Source: Paracoccaceae bacterium
GTDB lineage: Bacteria > Pseudomonadota > Alphaproteobacteria > Rhodobacterales > Rhodobacteraceae
Assembly (NCBI GenBank): GCA_026419405.1
Contig: JANZZL010000026.1
Span: 1 to 39,300 of the forward strand
Direction of reading: 5' to 3'
DNA: 39,300 nt
Shown here: positions 1 through 8,072 of the stretch, one piece after another
How the letters are laid out: the number at the start of each line of letters is the position of its first letter
Position numbering within the stretch: the stretch's first letter is position 1
Translations under genes and position numbers: made by a program
Notes under the pieces: model-generated
Told to the model about the DNA's origin: nothing
What the model saw: only the letters and a program-made list of their open reading frames with translations
The model's database searches: none

Positions 1-19
1 AGATGTGTATAAGAGACAG
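1..19. other. Tn5 mosaic end (library adapter sequence)
   Basis: The first 19 bases read AGATGTGTATAAGAGACAG, which is exactly the hyperactive Tn5 mosaic end used in tagmentation libraries. The reverse complement occupies the last 19 bases of the window. A natural composite transposon would need a transposase gene and flanking host DNA, and neither is present. This is taken as adapter carry-over marking the physical end of the cloned or tagmented molecule. The gene running into it, qhpA, is therefore artificially truncated. Confidence 0.95.
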
Positions 20-937
20 CGCCCCGACCCTGGCGCCGGTCAGCCGCCCGCCGAGCGAATCCGCCTCGGTCAGGAACTGCCGGCCGGAAAGGGCGGTGCC
101 GTCCTCGCTGACGGCGAGCACCTGGCGGTAGCTCTCGCCGCCGATCGTCAGGTTCGCGCGCCATTCGTAGCCGGTGTAGAGGTTCATCTGCCCGCCGACC
201 GGCAGGGCCGTGCCGTCGGCCAGCGTCAGCGTGCCCGACACCGCGTAGGGCGAGGCCTCGCCCGCCACGCTCAGCACCCCGTGCGCCGCGCCCCGGCCGG
301 GCAGCGAGGTCAGCACCACCCAGTCGCCCGTGACCTCGGGCTTCGCCGCCGCCTGCCAGGCCGTCCAGGCCTCGGTCTCGAAGGGCAGCTTCTCGGCCAG
401 CATCGGCGCCACCTCGTCGCGGGCGAGCCGATACCAGTCGCGGTCGCGGCCAAGCGCCTGATACTCGATGGTCGGGAACTGGCCGACGTGGAAGTCCATG
501 TGCAGCTTCCACTCCTCGGCCGTGCGCCGCTGCAGCATGACGCGCGCGCCGGTGTGGCAGCGGGCGCACATCGTGCCGAGCGGCTCGTCGAAGGCCTCGA
601 TCGCGGCGGGGTCCTTCTCGAGCGCATAGCGCCAGCCCTCGGTCTCGGATGGGGCGAGCCCCTGGGTGTCGGCGAGCCAGGCGACGAGCGTCGCCTGGTC
701 GGCGGGGGAGATCTCGAGCCCGTGCGCGATGCGCATCCGCACGATGGTCATCAGCCAGCCCTCGGGCGTCTTGCGCTGCCCGGCGATGCGGGACAGGCCC
801 GCTTCGGTGGCCTCGTGGCAGGCGCCGCAGACCTGGGCGAGCAACTCCTCGCTGGCCGCGGCGGGCGGGGCCGCGGCAAGGCCGGCGGCCAGGGCGAGGG
901 GCAGGGCGAGGGGCAGGGCGCGCGGGAGATGCGTCAT
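20..937 (-). CDS. qhpA: Quinohemoprotein amine dehydrogenase alpha subunit, 3' end missing
   Basis: Periplasmic diheme subunit of quinohemoprotein amine dehydrogenase, which oxidises primary amines to aldehydes and passes electrons to a cytochrome or copper protein. About 306 residues are visible, where the family has roughly 500. A signal peptide ends near residue 28. Two c-type heme motifs follow, CGACH at residues 37-41 and CARCH at 124-128, and then the start of the beta-rich domains (for example VTGDWVVLTSLPGRG). The reading frame is open to the left edge. The ATG at 937-935 overlaps the qhpG stop by four bases (ATGA), so the two are co-transcribed and probably translationally coupled. 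The maturation enzyme and small CTQ subunit genes (qhpD, qhpC, qhpB) would be expected further left. Identification rests on the heme spacing, the sequence and the adjoining qhpG and qhpR. Confidence 0.9.
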
Positions 938-2223
938 GGAACAGCCTCCAGGGGTCGGGTGAGATCGGGCAGGAGCCTGGGGTCGGGCAGGCCGGCCTCG
1001 GCGAGCCAGCGGGCGGCGGCCTGCAGCTCGGCGGCGGTGCGGCCGGGCAGGAGCGGGGCAAGCGCCTCCGGCGTGGCGGGCCGGGCGCCAAGCGCGCGCA
1101 GCAGCGGCACGAGCGGCCGGCCGAGCAGGAAGGCCGCGCCCTCGGGCGCGTTCGGCGCGACCAGGGCCTCGGCCTCGACCAGCCGGCCCGCCGCGACCAG
1201 GATGCGGCGGCGGATCGCCGGGGTCGTGACCGGCGGGTGGGCGGGGGCCGCGTCGGGCCAGGCGGCGCGGGCGGCCCAGAAGGGCGTTGCGAACCCGGAC
1301 AGGCGGTGGAAGTCGCGCCCGATGCGGGCCTGACGCCAGAAGGTGGCGGCGGCGCGGTCGGCCCAGAAGCGGCGGGCGAGGTCCGCCTGCCCGGCCTCGA
1401 GCGCGGCGAGGACCGGCGGCAGCATCAGCGCCGAGGAGAGCGCCCAGAAGAGCCCGTGCCCCGAGAGCGGGTCGATCGCGATGGCGGCATCGCCGACGCG
1501 CGGACAGGCCGGATCGAGCCGCGGCGCGGTCAGCCGCATCTCGGCCGCCGTGGCGCGCGCCCCGGCGGGAAGGGCGGTGCCCGCGACGCGGGCCCAGGCT
1601 TCGGCCAGCCCCGCGCGGCCCGGCCCGGCGGGGTCGGTGACCACCTGCGTCACGCCGCGCCCGTCGGGCAGCGCGGCGCGCCAGATCCAGCCCGCGGCCC
1701 GCGCCTCGAGCCGGGTCCCGCCGGCAGGCGGATCGGGGTCGGGGGCGAGGAGCGCGACCGTCGCCGGGCCGCGGCGGCGGCCGGTGCCGCCCGGCGCCCG
1801 CCGGCCGCGCGCCTCGACCAGACGGCCGGCGGCGATCTCGCGCCCGTCGGCCAGGCTCAGCAGCCGCGCCGCGGGATCGAGCCGGGCGACCGCGGCGCGG
1901 ATCACCTCCACGCCCTCGTCGGCCGCCTGGGCAAGCAGGCCCGCGTCGAAGCGGGCGCGGTCGATCGGGTGTTCGCGGTTCTGCGCGGCCGGCGCGCCGC
2001 CCCAGGCGACCTGGCGCGGCACCGCCGGGGCCAGGCCCTCGGCCGCGAGGCCGAGGCGTGCGAGCAGGCCGGCGACCCTGGGCGAGGCGCCCTCGATCCG
2101 GCCGGCCCCGCCGGGCTGCGGGGCCGTGGCGAGGCGCACGCGCAGGCCGGCGCGGGCGAGCAGGATCGCCGCCGCAGCCCCCGCGGGCCCGCCGCCCGCT
2201 ATGGCGACATCGCAGAACCGCAC
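934..2223 (-). CDS. qhpG: QhpG-type FAD-dependent monooxygenase
   Basis: A 429-residue flavoprotein. It has an N-terminal dinucleotide fold ([10 protein letters not shown] near residue 9) and the second FAD motif of the p-hydroxybenzoate-hydroxylase class (VGDAAIAIDPLSGHG). In the qhp system QhpG hydroxylates the tryptophan of the small subunit that becomes cysteine tryptophylquinone. The substrate is a cytoplasmic precursor peptide, so no signal peptide is expected and none is seen. The start is GTG at 2223 with a GGGGAG element about 10 bases upstream. The stop overlaps the qhpA start. The specific assignment depends on the neighbours: the fold alone would only say FAD-dependent monooxygenase or halogenase-like. 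Confidence 0.85.
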   Translation of the reverse strand: MRFCDVAIAGGGPAGAAAAILLARAGLRVRLATAPQPGGAGRIEGASPRVAGLLARLGLAAEGLAPAVPRQVAWGGAPAAQNREHPIDRARFDAGLLAQAADEGVEVIRAAVARLDPAARLLSLADGREIAAGRLVEARGRRAPGGTGRRRGPATVALLAPDPDPPAGGTRLEARAAGWIWRAALPDGRGVTQVVTDPAGPGRAGLAEAWARVAGTALPAGARATAAEMRLTAPRLDPACPRVGDAAIAIDPLSGHGLFWALSSALMLPPVLAALEAGQADLARRFWADRAAATFWRQARIGRDFHRLSGFATPFWAARAAWPDAAPAHPPVTTPAIRRRILVAAGRLVEAEALVAPNAPEGAAFLLGRPLVPLLRALGARPATPEALAPLLPGRTAAELQAAARWLAEAGLPDPRLLPDLTRPLEAVP

Positions 2224-2387
2224 GCCGCCCGCGCTCCCCGTGTGCCGGGGGTGTCTCCCCCCGTTCCGCCCGGATGCTAGGCAGAACCGGAGCCGGGGTC
2301 AGTGATAATTCCGGCCAGATTGCGCCCGCGCTTGCCAGAAGGGGGCGGGCGGGCGCATCCTGACCCGACAGGGGGGTGCTGCTCGCC
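2224..2387. promoter_or_regulatory. Divergent qhpG / qhpR control region
   Basis: A 164-base spacer between divergent genes. On the minus strand CTGACC (2297-2302) and TAGCAT (2274-2279) are 17 bases apart, a plausible sigma70-type promoter for qhpG-qhpA. On the plus strand GATAAT lies at 2304-2309 but has no good -35 partner. AraC-type activators usually bind just upstream of such a promoter. No clear repeat pair was recognised as the operator. Confidence 0.35.
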
Positions 2388-3389
2388 ATGCCCGGACGGG
2401 ACGCCAGCATCGTCGCATCGGTCCTGCGGGATCCGCTGGCCCGGGTGGCCGAGCTCGGCGGTGACCCGGCGGCGCTCTGCGCGCGCGCCGGGGTGGCCCT
2501 GCATGGCGAGGCCGGCGCCCTGCCGCTTGCCGCCTTCGTGGCCTTCTTCCAGGAGGCGGCGCGGATGCTCGGCGCGCCGGGCTTCGGCTGGTCCACCGGC
2601 GCGGTGCTCGACATCGCCACGCTGGGGCCGGCGGGGCAGACCATCGCCCGGGCGCCGCGGCTCGGCGCGGGGCTGCGGCTGTTCTGCGACAGCTTCGCCG
2701 CGGTGCAGGGGGCCTCGGAGCTGGAGCTGGAGGTCGCCGAGGGCCGGGCGCAGCTGCGCTACCGGATCCTCGACCCGGCGATCTGGCCGCGCGACCAGGA
2801 CGCGGAGCTGACGCTGAGCGTGCTGGAGGCCTACATCCGCCGCGCGGCGGGGCCGGCCTGGCGGCCCGACGAGATCTGGTTCGAGCACGCCCCGCGCGAT
2901 GCCGGCGCGGCGCGGCGGTTCGACGCGCCGGTGCGGTTCCTCGCCCCGGTCAACGCGCTGGTCTTCGCCGAGCGGGTGCTGGACCGGCCGCTGCCCGAGG
3001 CCGAGGCCGAGGCCTTCCGGGCCGCCGCACGGACGTTGGCCGCGGCGGCGCACGCGCACCGGCAGGGCCTGGACCTGCCCCGCCGGGTGGCGCGCGAGAT
3101 CCTGAGGAGCTTCGGCTTCGCGCCGGTGTCGCAGGCCGAGGTGGCGCGCCGGCTCGGGCTGTCGCGCCGGAGCCTGCGGCGGCACCTCGAGGACTGCGGC
3201 ACGCAGTTCTCCGAGATCCTCGCCGACTGCCGCGACCAAGCCGCGATGCGGCTGCTGGGATCGGGCTGCGGCATCGAGGAGACGGCGCTGCGGCTGGGTT
3301 ACGCCGACGCCGCGGCCTTCTCGCGCGCCTTCCGCGCTCGCCAGGGGCTGCCGCCGGGGCGCTGGCTGCTGGCGCAGCGCCGGGGCTGA
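2388..3389 (+). CDS. qhpR: AraC-family regulator of the qhp locus
   Basis: Transcription factor of the AraC family with an N-terminal arabinose-binding-like domain (roughly residues 15-190) and a C-terminal double helix-turn-helix (SQAEVARRLGLSRRSLRRHL, then a second helix pair ending GYADAAAFSRAFRARQG). This is the OruR/ArgR-like layout typical of QhpR. It is divergent from qhpG, the usual position of the amine-responsive activator of the qhp operon. Translation could begin at GTG 2376 or ATG 2388. The ATG is preferred because the AGGGGGG run at about 2370-2376 then lies at normal distance. Length 333 aa from the ATG, 337 aa from the GTG. Its inducer, presumably an aliphatic amine, is inferred from the locus and not seen in the sequence. 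Confidence 0.85.
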   Translation: MPGRDASIVASVLRDPLARVAELGGDPAALCARAGVALHGEAGALPLAAFVAFFQEAARMLGAPGFGWSTGAVLDIATLGPAGQTIARAPRLGAGLRLFCDSFAAVQGASELELEVAEGRAQLRYRILDPAIWPRDQDAELTLSVLEAYIRRAAGPAWRPDEIWFEHAPRDAGAARRFDAPVRFLAPVNALVFAERVLDRPLPEAEAEAFRAAARTLAAAAHAHRQGLDLPRRVAREILRSFGFAPVSQAEVARRLGLSRRSLRRHLEDCGTQFSEILADCRDQAAMRLLGSGCGIEETALRLGYADAAAFSRAFRARQGLPPGRWLLAQRRG

Positions 3390-3401
3390 GGCGGGCTCAG
3401 C
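3385..3401. terminator. Stem-loop spanning both stops, qhpR / kinase
   Basis: GCTGAG (3385-3390) and CTCAGC (3396-3401) form a 6-bp stem around a 5-base loop. The qhpR stop TGA (3387-3389) and the stop of the converging kinase (TCA at 3397-3399) lie in opposite arms. There is no T-tract, so factor-independent termination is uncertain. Confidence 0.35.
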
Positions 3402-4299
3402 GCCCGGCGGCGGCGAGGTGGCGGCCGAAGTCCGCGCTTGCCATCAGCGCCTTGCAGCGGGCGAAGCGGCCCTCGGCATAGGCGCGGAAGTCGTCGGCGG
3501 GGTTGCCGTTGGCGAGCTGGATCAGGCCCCAGAGCGTCCAGAGCAGGTCGCACATCGCCTTGTGCACGACCATGCGCCCGCGCTCGGCCGCCGGCGCCTC
3601 GCCGCCGAAGTAGGCGGTCAGCATCTCCTCGTCCTGGGCCTCGTCGAACCGGCCCTCGACCGAGAGGTCGCCGAGGTCCCACATCGGGTCGTTCATGCCC
3701 GAGTATTCCCAGTCGACGATCCACATCCGCGCGCCGGTGTCGAGGAAGTTCTCGCAGAGCGGGTCGCAGTGGCAGGCGACCGGCGCGACGGGACGCGAAT
3801 CGAGCACCCGGCGCACGGCCGCGGCCTCGGCCACCACGTCGTGGTAGCCCTCGGGCAGGGCCACGTCCTTCGTGGCGAGCACGCCGAGGTAGCTGTCGAT
3901 CATGCCGAAGAGCTCGAAGCGGAAGGGGAACACCGCGCCCGAGCGGTGCAGCCGGGCGAAGGCGCGGGCGGCGCGGGCCGGGCTGCCGGGGCGGCTGCGG
4001 AAGGCCTCGGGGCTCATCGTCACGGTGCCCTCGAGGTAGCGCGTGACCATCAGGCCGCTCTCGGGGTCGGCGTGGATCACCTCGGGCGAGACCCCGGCCG
4101 CGGCGGCGGCGCGGGCGGCGACGGCCTCGTTGGCGCGGTCGATGTATTCCTCGGTGCCCGCGCCGGGGATGCGCAGGCAGTAGGGCCCGACCCGGTAGAC
4201 CCGGTTGGTGAGCCCGCCGAGCCGCTCGGGGGCCGGCGCATCACCCAGCGCGGCGAGCGCCGGGATCCGCGCCGCCAGCGTGCGGATATCGTCCTCCAT
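3397..4299 (-). CDS. Choline/aminoglycoside-kinase-like phosphotransferase
   Basis: A 300-residue protein of the choline-kinase (LicA)/APH superfamily, ATP-dependent small-molecule kinases of the cytoplasm. Visible motifs are the N-lobe start GGLTNRVYRV, the catalytic loop HCDPLCENF with the HxDxxxxN pattern, and the metal-binding IVDWEYSGMNDP in the DxE form typical of choline kinases. An ATG at 4299 with AAGGAGG about 6 bases upstream sets the start, although the frame is open further 5'. It is divergent from the methyltransferase at 4420. The substrate is unknown: choline, ethanolamine or another amino alcohol is likely from the family. A second member of the family lies at 16626-17510 but is only distantly similar by eye. 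Confidence 0.8.
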   Translation of the reverse strand: MEDDIRTLAARIPALAALGDAPAPERLGGLTNRVYRVGPYCLRIPGAGTEEYIDRANEAVAARAAAAAGVSPEVIHADPESGLMVTRYLEGTVTMSPEAFRSRPGSPARAARAFARLHRSGAVFPFRFELFGMIDSYLGVLATKDVALPEGYHDVVAEAAAVRRVLDSRPVAPVACHCDPLCENFLDTGARMWIVDWEYSGMNDPMWDLGDLSVEGRFDEAQDEEMLTAYFGGEAPAAERGRMVVHKAMCDLLWTLWGLIQLANGNPADDFRAYAEGRFARCKALMASADFGRHLAAAGR

Positions 4300-4341
4300 C
4301 CCTGCCTCCTTCCGTGTGGGCCCTGCCGGCGCGGCGCAGCG

Positions 4342-4370
4342 TTCCACATTCCGCCCGCGCTGGCTATCCT
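4342..4370 (+). promoter_or_regulatory. Possible promoter of the methyltransferase gene
   Basis: TTCCAC (4342-4347) and TATCCT (4365-4370) are 17 bases apart, each matching four of six consensus bases, about 50 bases ahead of the ATG at 4420. This is a prediction from sequence only. Confidence 0.3.
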
Positions 4371-4419
4371 CCGCCCCGGCCCGCCGGGCGGCGGGCATCC
4401 GGTTCGGGGAGGGGGCACG

Positions 4420-5043
4420 ATGGGCGAGGACGGGCACGGCGGGCACCTCGGCGCGGTCTACGCGGCCGGGCGGCCGGAGGAGCTTGCGGCCGGCTACGAC
4501 GCCTGGGCCGAGACCTACGAGGCCGACATGGCGCGCGCGGGCTACCGCCACCCGGCGGTGTGCCTGGCGCTTCTCGCCCGGCACCTGCCGCGCGGCGCGG
4601 CACCGCTGCTCGACGCCGGCTGCGGCACCGGGCTGATCGGCGAGTGGCTGGGCATCCTGGGCTACCCCGAGGCGGAGGGGCTCGACCTCTCGGAGGGGAT
4701 GCTGCGCGTCGCGGCCGGCAAGGGCGTCTACCGCGCGCTGCACCGGCTGGCGCTCGGCGGGCCCCTGCCCTTCGCCGACGGCGCCTATGCCGGGATCGTC
4801 GCCGCGGGGGTGTTCACCACCGGCCATGCCGGGGCCGGAGCTCTGCCCGAACTGGCGCGGATCTGCCGGCCGGGGGGCGTGCTGGTGCTGACGGTGAAGC
4901 TGCCGCTGTGGCAGGAGGGCTTCGCCGCCCGCGCCGCAGAGGCGGGCTTCGCCCTCGTCGAGGCGACCGCACCCTACCTCTCGATGCCGCGCGACCCCGC
5001 GACGGTGCCGAGCCTCGCGGCGGTGTTCCGCCGGTCCGGCTGA
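4420..5043 (+). CDS. Class I SAM-dependent methyltransferase (METTL27/WBSCR27-like)
   Basis: A 207-residue Rossmann-fold methyltransferase. Motif I is DAGCGTGLIGEWL near residues 65-77, and the acidic motif II follows as EGLDLSEGML. The N-terminal segment ELAAGYDAWAETYEADM resembles the METTL27 (Williams-Beuren region 27) group, whose substrates are mostly unknown. The start ATG follows a GGGGAGGGGG element. The last 27 or so codons lie in the first copy of a tandem duplication, so the gene is intact while a second diverged copy of its 3' end follows at 5171-5255. Divergent from the choline-kinase-like gene, so the pair may share regulation, but no functional link is proved. Confidence 0.8.
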   Translation: MGEDGHGGHLGAVYAAGRPEELAAGYDAWAETYEADMARAGYRHPAVCLALLARHLPRGAAPLLDAGCGTGLIGEWLGILGYPEAEGLDLSEGMLRVAAGKGVYRALHRLALGGPLPFADGAYAGIVAAGVFTTGHAGAGALPELARICRPGGVLVLTVKLPLWQEGFAARAAEAGFALVEATAPYLSMPRDPATVPSLAAVFRRSG

Positions 5044-5058
5044 GGGCGGCCTCGGCCG
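5037..5058. terminator. Stem-loop at methyltransferase stop (copy 1)
   Basis: CGGCTGAGG (5037-5045) and CCTCGGCCG (5050-5058) pair around GCGG with one T/G position. In copy 2 the same stem is perfect. The methyltransferase stop TGA (5041-5043) is in the left arm. The change that creates the wobble also destroys the reverse-strand stop (TCA to TCG). Confidence 0.4.
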
Positions 5059-5165
5059 CCCCCCGGCCCGCCGCCGAGGATCGCCCGCGCGCTCGCCAGG
5101 TCGGAGACGACGGTATCGATCCGCCCCGGCCCGCGCTCGGCGCGCAGGATCGGCACCTTGTGGCT
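5044..5165 (-). pseudogene. Remnant of SorC-type regulator C-terminus
   Basis: The minus strand encodes PILRAERGPGRIDTVVSD and SARAILGGGPGGG, a diverged copy of the end of the regulator at 5264-6244 (PILRAVLGLGLIDTFVSD and SARAILGAGPGGG). It is only about 40 codons long. Its stop has become CGA and it has no start, so it is a duplication by-product and not a gene. Confidence 0.8.
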
Positions 5166-5170
5166 GCCGG

Positions 5171-5255
5171 GGCGACCGCGCCCTGCCTCTCGATGCCGCG
5201 CGACCCCGCGACGGCGCCGAGCCTCGCGGCGGCGGTCTTCCGCCGGTCCGGCTGA
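5171..5255 (+). pseudogene. Remnant of methyltransferase C-terminus
   Basis: The plus strand encodes ATAPCLSMPRDPATAPSLAA followed by AVFRRSG and a stop. It repeats the end of the methyltransferase at 4420-5043 with a few substitutions and one extra codon. There is no start codon or ribosome binding site of its own. Confidence 0.8.
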
Positions 5256-5270
5256 GGGCGGCCTCAGCCG
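5249..5270. terminator. Perfect stem-loop at SorC-type regulator stop
   Basis: CGGCTGAGG (5249-5257), loop GCGG, CCTCAGCCG (5262-5270): a perfect 9-bp stem. The regulator stop (TCA at 5264-5266) and the remnant methyltransferase stop (TGA at 5253-5255) sit in opposite arms. It could act as a bidirectional terminator, although no T-tract is present. Confidence 0.45.
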
Positions 5271-6244
5271 CCCCCCGGCCCGGCGCCGAGGATCGCCCGC
5301 GCGCTCGCCTCGTCGGAGACGAAGGTGTCGATCAGCCCCAGCCCGAGCACGGCGCGCAGGATCGGCACCTTGTGGCTGCCGCCGGCGGCGAGGATGACGT
5401 TCGGGATCGCCTCGAGATCGGGCAGGCCGATGCCGATCACCCGGTCGTTGATCGGATGCGCGATCGGCCGGCCCTCGGCGTCGAGCACGGTGCCGAGCAC
5501 GTCGCCGACGGCGCCGCAGGCGCGCAGCTCCTCGAGGCTGGTGTCGGAGGGCAGGCCGTCGCTCATCAGCAGCGAGCGCAACGAGATGTCGCCCGCCGCC
5601 ATGGCCAGCGCATCCACCCGGCGGATCTTGTCGAGCACCTCGCGGAACACGTCGAGCTGCATGATCGTGTCGCGCGATTCGCGCGAGCCGGCGTAGAGCG
5701 GCGCGGGAAAGTAGCTGTGCTGCGCGCCGAGCAGGTCGGCCAGCCGCGTGGTGATCTCGAAGCTGTTGAGGTCGGACCCCTTGGTGAGGCCGCCCATGAC
5801 CGAGATCACCTCGATGTCGGGCCGCTCGATCGCCGCGACGAAGCGCGTGGCGATGTTGAGCGTGTTGCCCCAGGACATGCCGAGGAGCCGGATCGCGGGA
5901 TCGGCCAGCACCTCGGAGAGGACATGGCCGAGCGCCGCGCCGACGATCATCTGCACGTCGCGCGGATCCTCCGGCGAGGGGGCGATGTAGGCCTTGGCGA
6001 GGCCGAAGCGGGCGCAGAGCGCCTCCTCGAGCTCGAAGCAGGCGGAGAAGGCGGTGTTGAAGTTGATCCGCACGAGCCCGATGCGCCGCGCCTCGGCCAG
6101 CGCCCTGTTGACGCGCAGCCGCGTCGTCCCGAGCTTCTCGGCGACGCGCTCCTGGGTCAGCCCCTCGGTGTAGTAGGCCCAGGCGACGCGCGCGAGAAAG
6201 CGTTCCTCGGCATCGACGCGGGGCAGCTTCGGCGGGCGTGCCAT
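5264..6244 (-). CDS. SorC/DeoR-type sugar-binding transcriptional regulator
   Basis: A 326-residue regulator. An N-terminal helix-turn-helix (residues about 28-50, GLTQERVAEKLGTTRLRVNRA) is followed by a sugar-binding domain of the SorC type, related to sugar-phosphate isomerases, up to the C-terminus. SorC proteins sense a sugar or polyol, often its phosphate, and control the adjoining uptake operon. The ATG at 6244 lies 5 bases after the permease stop, so it is the last gene of the binding-protein/permease operon and probably autoregulates it. The likely target is the inverted repeat at 9440-9475. The C-terminal codons lie inside the tandem duplication but the frame is intact. Confidence 0.85.
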   Translation of the reverse strand: MARPPKLPRVDAEERFLARVAWAYYTEGLTQERVAEKLGTTRLRVNRALAEARRIGLVRINFNTAFSACFELEEALCARFGLAKAYIAPSPEDPRDVQMIVGAALGHVLSEVLADPAIRLLGMSWGNTLNIATRFVAAIERPDIEVISVMGGLTKGSDLNSFEITTRLADLLGAQHSYFPAPLYAGSRESRDTIMQLDVFREVLDKIRRVDALAMAAGDISLRSLLMSDGLPSDTSLEELRACGAVGDVLGTVLDAEGRPIAHPINDRVIGIGLPDLEAIPNVILAAGGSHKVPILRAVLGLGLIDTFVSDEASARAILGAGPGGG

Positions 6245-6249
6245 GGGGG

Positions 6250-7086
6250 CTACTTCACCGCACCCATGGTCAGCCCGCGCACCAGGTGCCGGGAGGCGAG
6301 CAGCGCGAAGATCAGCACCGGCACGACGATCAGCGTCGAGGTGGCCATGATCTTTCCGTAGGGCACGTCGTAGCCCTCCATGAAGGTGACGGCCATCGCC
6401 GGAGCCGTCTTGGCGTTCTTGGGCGCCAGGATGTAGGCGAACAGGAGCTCGTTCCACGAGAAGATGAACGACAGGATCGCCGAGACCGCCACCCCCGGCA
6501 TGGCGAGCGGCAGGCAGATCGAGCGGAAGATGCGCCACTGCGAGGCGCCCTCGAGCATCGCCGCCTCGTCGAGCTCGAAGGGAATCGAGCGGAACTGGTC
6601 GGTGCAGATCCAGATCACGATCGGCAGGGTGAAGGTGAGATACATCAGGATCAGCGCGATGTGGGTATCGCGCAGGCCCACCTCGCGGGCGATCAGGAAC
6701 ACCGGGAAGGCCAGCACCACCGGGCTGACGAAGCGGTTGGTGATGAACCAGAACCAGAGCTCCTTCTTGGCACGGAACTCGAAGCGGGCGAGCGCGTAGG
6801 CCGCGGGGCAGCCGAGGACGACGGCGAGCACGGTGGTCGAGACCGCCACGATGAGCGAGTTGACGAGCGAGACGCCCACGTTGTCGCTGAACAGCACCTC
6901 GGTGTAGTTGCGCAAGGTGGGCGTGAACAGCCACGCCGGCGGCGACTGGAGCGCGACGGCCTGCGTCTTCAGGCTGGTCGTGACCATCCAGTAGAAGGGG
7001 AAGATGCAGAACAGGCAGATCAGGGCGAGCAGGACCGCCTGCACCGCCAGCCCGCCCCTGCCCCCCGGCTGCGCTGCGCCGGCCAT
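6250..7086 (-). CDS. Sugar/polyol ABC transporter permease, MalG type
   Basis: A 278-residue inner-membrane permease of the CUT1 class. The first transmembrane segment is at about residues 14-36, the large periplasmic loop begins [14 protein letters not shown], and the cytoplasmic EAA loop is intact ([23 protein letters not shown]). The ATG at 7086 shares its A with the stop of the upstream permease (TGATG), so translation is coupled. Together with the gene at 7086-7964, the binding protein at 8073-9404 and the ATPase at 9530-10597 it makes a complete importer. The substrate cannot be read from the sequence. Confidence 0.9.
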   Translation of the reverse strand: MAGAAQPGGRGGLAVQAVLLALICLFCIFPFYWMVTTSLKTQAVALQSPPAWLFTPTLRNYTEVLFSDNVGVSLVNSLIVAVSTTVLAVVLGCPAAYALARFEFRAKKELWFWFITNRFVSPVVLAFPVFLIAREVGLRDTHIALILMYLTFTLPIVIWICTDQFRSIPFELDEAAMLEGASQWRIFRSICLPLAMPGVAVSAILSFIFSWNELLFAYILAPKNAKTAPAMAVTFMEGYDVPYGKIMATSTLIVVPVLIFALLASRHLVRGLTMGAVK

Positions 7087-7964
7087 CAGCGCACCTCCCG
7101 GTAGAACATGCGGATGTAGAGCCGCGCCAGCACGATGGTGATCGCGAGCAGGATCACCGACTGCGCCGAGGCGAGGCCGATGTCGAACTGCCGGTTGCCG
7201 ACGCGCTCGATCAGGATGGCGATGAACTCGGTGGCGTTGCCGGGGCCGCCGCGCGTCATGGTGAAGACCATGTCGAAGAGCTTCAGCGTGTCGGCGGTGC
7301 GCAGGATCAGCACGGCGACGAGGCTCGGGATCAGGAAGGGAAGCTGCACGTGGCGCAGCACCGTCCACCAGCGCTTGGTCTCGAGCCGGGCGGCCTCCTC
7401 GATCTCGGGCGGGACGGTCGAGAGCCCGGCGAGCAGCACCAGCGCGACGAAGGGGGTCCACTGCCAGACATCCCAGAAGATCACGCCGATGAAGGCGTTG
7501 CGCGGATCGCCGATGAAGTTGATCGGCGCGATCCCGAGCCAGCCCAGCATCTGGTTGAAGACGCCGTATTTCTGGTTGAGCGTGACCTGGGCGAGCAGGC
7601 CCACCACGGCGTAGGTGGTGGCCATCGGCAGCACCAGCGAGAGCCGCGTGAAGGTCTTGAGGAACCCCAGGCCCGGCCGGTGCAGCAGCAGCGCGATCAT
7701 CAGCCCCAGCGCGATCTGGATCGGCACGGCGATGACGAAGAGCGCCGCGGTGCGGCCGACGGCGGCCCAGAACACCGGATCGGCAAGCACGGTGACGTAG
7801 TTGTCGAGGCCGACGAAGCGCTGCCGCGCGATCCGCGTCAGGTTGAAGTCGTGCAGGCTCTTCCAGAGGGCGTAGCCGAGCGGCACGATGCCCACGGCGA
7901 GCAGCGCGAGGACCGAGGGGCCGAGGAAGGCGAGGATCGTGCGGCGCGGGACGCGGGCGGTCAT
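7086..7964 (-). CDS. Sugar/polyol ABC transporter permease, MalF type
   Basis: A 292-residue permease of the CUT1 class with about six hydrophobic segments. The EAA loop reads [23 protein letters not shown]: the glycine usual after EAA is replaced by threonine, a mild departure. The TMs and the segment [17 protein letters not shown] are typical of MalF/UgpA-like permeases. It lies downstream of the binding-protein gene, separated by 108 bases containing a strong stem-loop, and overlaps the second permease. Confidence 0.9.
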   Translation of the reverse strand: MTARVPRRTILAFLGPSVLALLAVGIVPLGYALWKSLHDFNLTRIARQRFVGLDNYVTVLADPVFWAAVGRTAALFVIAVPIQIALGLMIALLLHRPGLGFLKTFTRLSLVLPMATTYAVVGLLAQVTLNQKYGVFNQMLGWLGIAPINFIGDPRNAFIGVIFWDVWQWTPFVALVLLAGLSTVPPEIEEAARLETKRWWTVLRHVQLPFLIPSLVAVLILRTADTLKLFDMVFTMTRGGPGNATEFIAILIERVGNRQFDIGLASAQSVILLAITIVLARLYIRMFYREVR

Positions 7965-8014
7965 CGGGGATCACTCAGGGGTCTGCGGGCGCGGGGCGCC
8001 GGGGCGGGCGCGGG

Positions 8015-8053
8015 GCGCGGGCCGCCCCCCGGCAGGCAGGGGACGGCCCGCGC
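8015..8053. terminator. GC-rich stem-loop between binding protein and permease genes
   Basis: GCGCGGGCCG (8015-8024) and CGGCCCGCGC (8044-8053) pair perfectly over 10 bp, and internal CCCC/GGGG can extend the stem. It lies just after the binding-protein stop within one transcription unit, with no T-tract. Such structures commonly protect the binding-protein mRNA end and reduce read-through so that more binding protein than permease is made. Confidence 0.6.
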
Positions 8054-8072
8054 CGGTGTCAGGCCGGGGCGG

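Larger units (their letters stand above)
4962..5170. repeat. Tandem duplication, copy 1
   Basis: This 209-base unit holds the last codons of the methyltransferase followed by a reverse-oriented copy of the end of the SorC-type regulator gene. It is repeated immediately downstream with about 10% differences by eye. The shared anchors are GGCGACCGC at 4962 and 5171, the TGAGGGCGGCCTC stop region at 5041 and 5253, and GGCACCTTGTGGCTGCC at 5153 and 5365. Confidence 0.85.
5171..5382. repeat. Tandem duplication, copy 2
   Basis: Second unit, 212 bases because of one extra GCG-type triplet, directly abutting copy 1. It contains the methyltransferase remnant and the true 3' end of the SorC-type regulator. 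Arrangement in a tandem leaves both flanking genes intact, with the two remnants in the middle. Confidence 0.85.

Noticed and set aside
5-1333. Long plus-strand open frames over qhpA and qhpG (up to 543 codons)
   Set aside because: They are antisense shadows in GC-rich DNA. Their Arg/Gly/Ala-rich translations match no family, while the minus strand has heme and FAD motifs.
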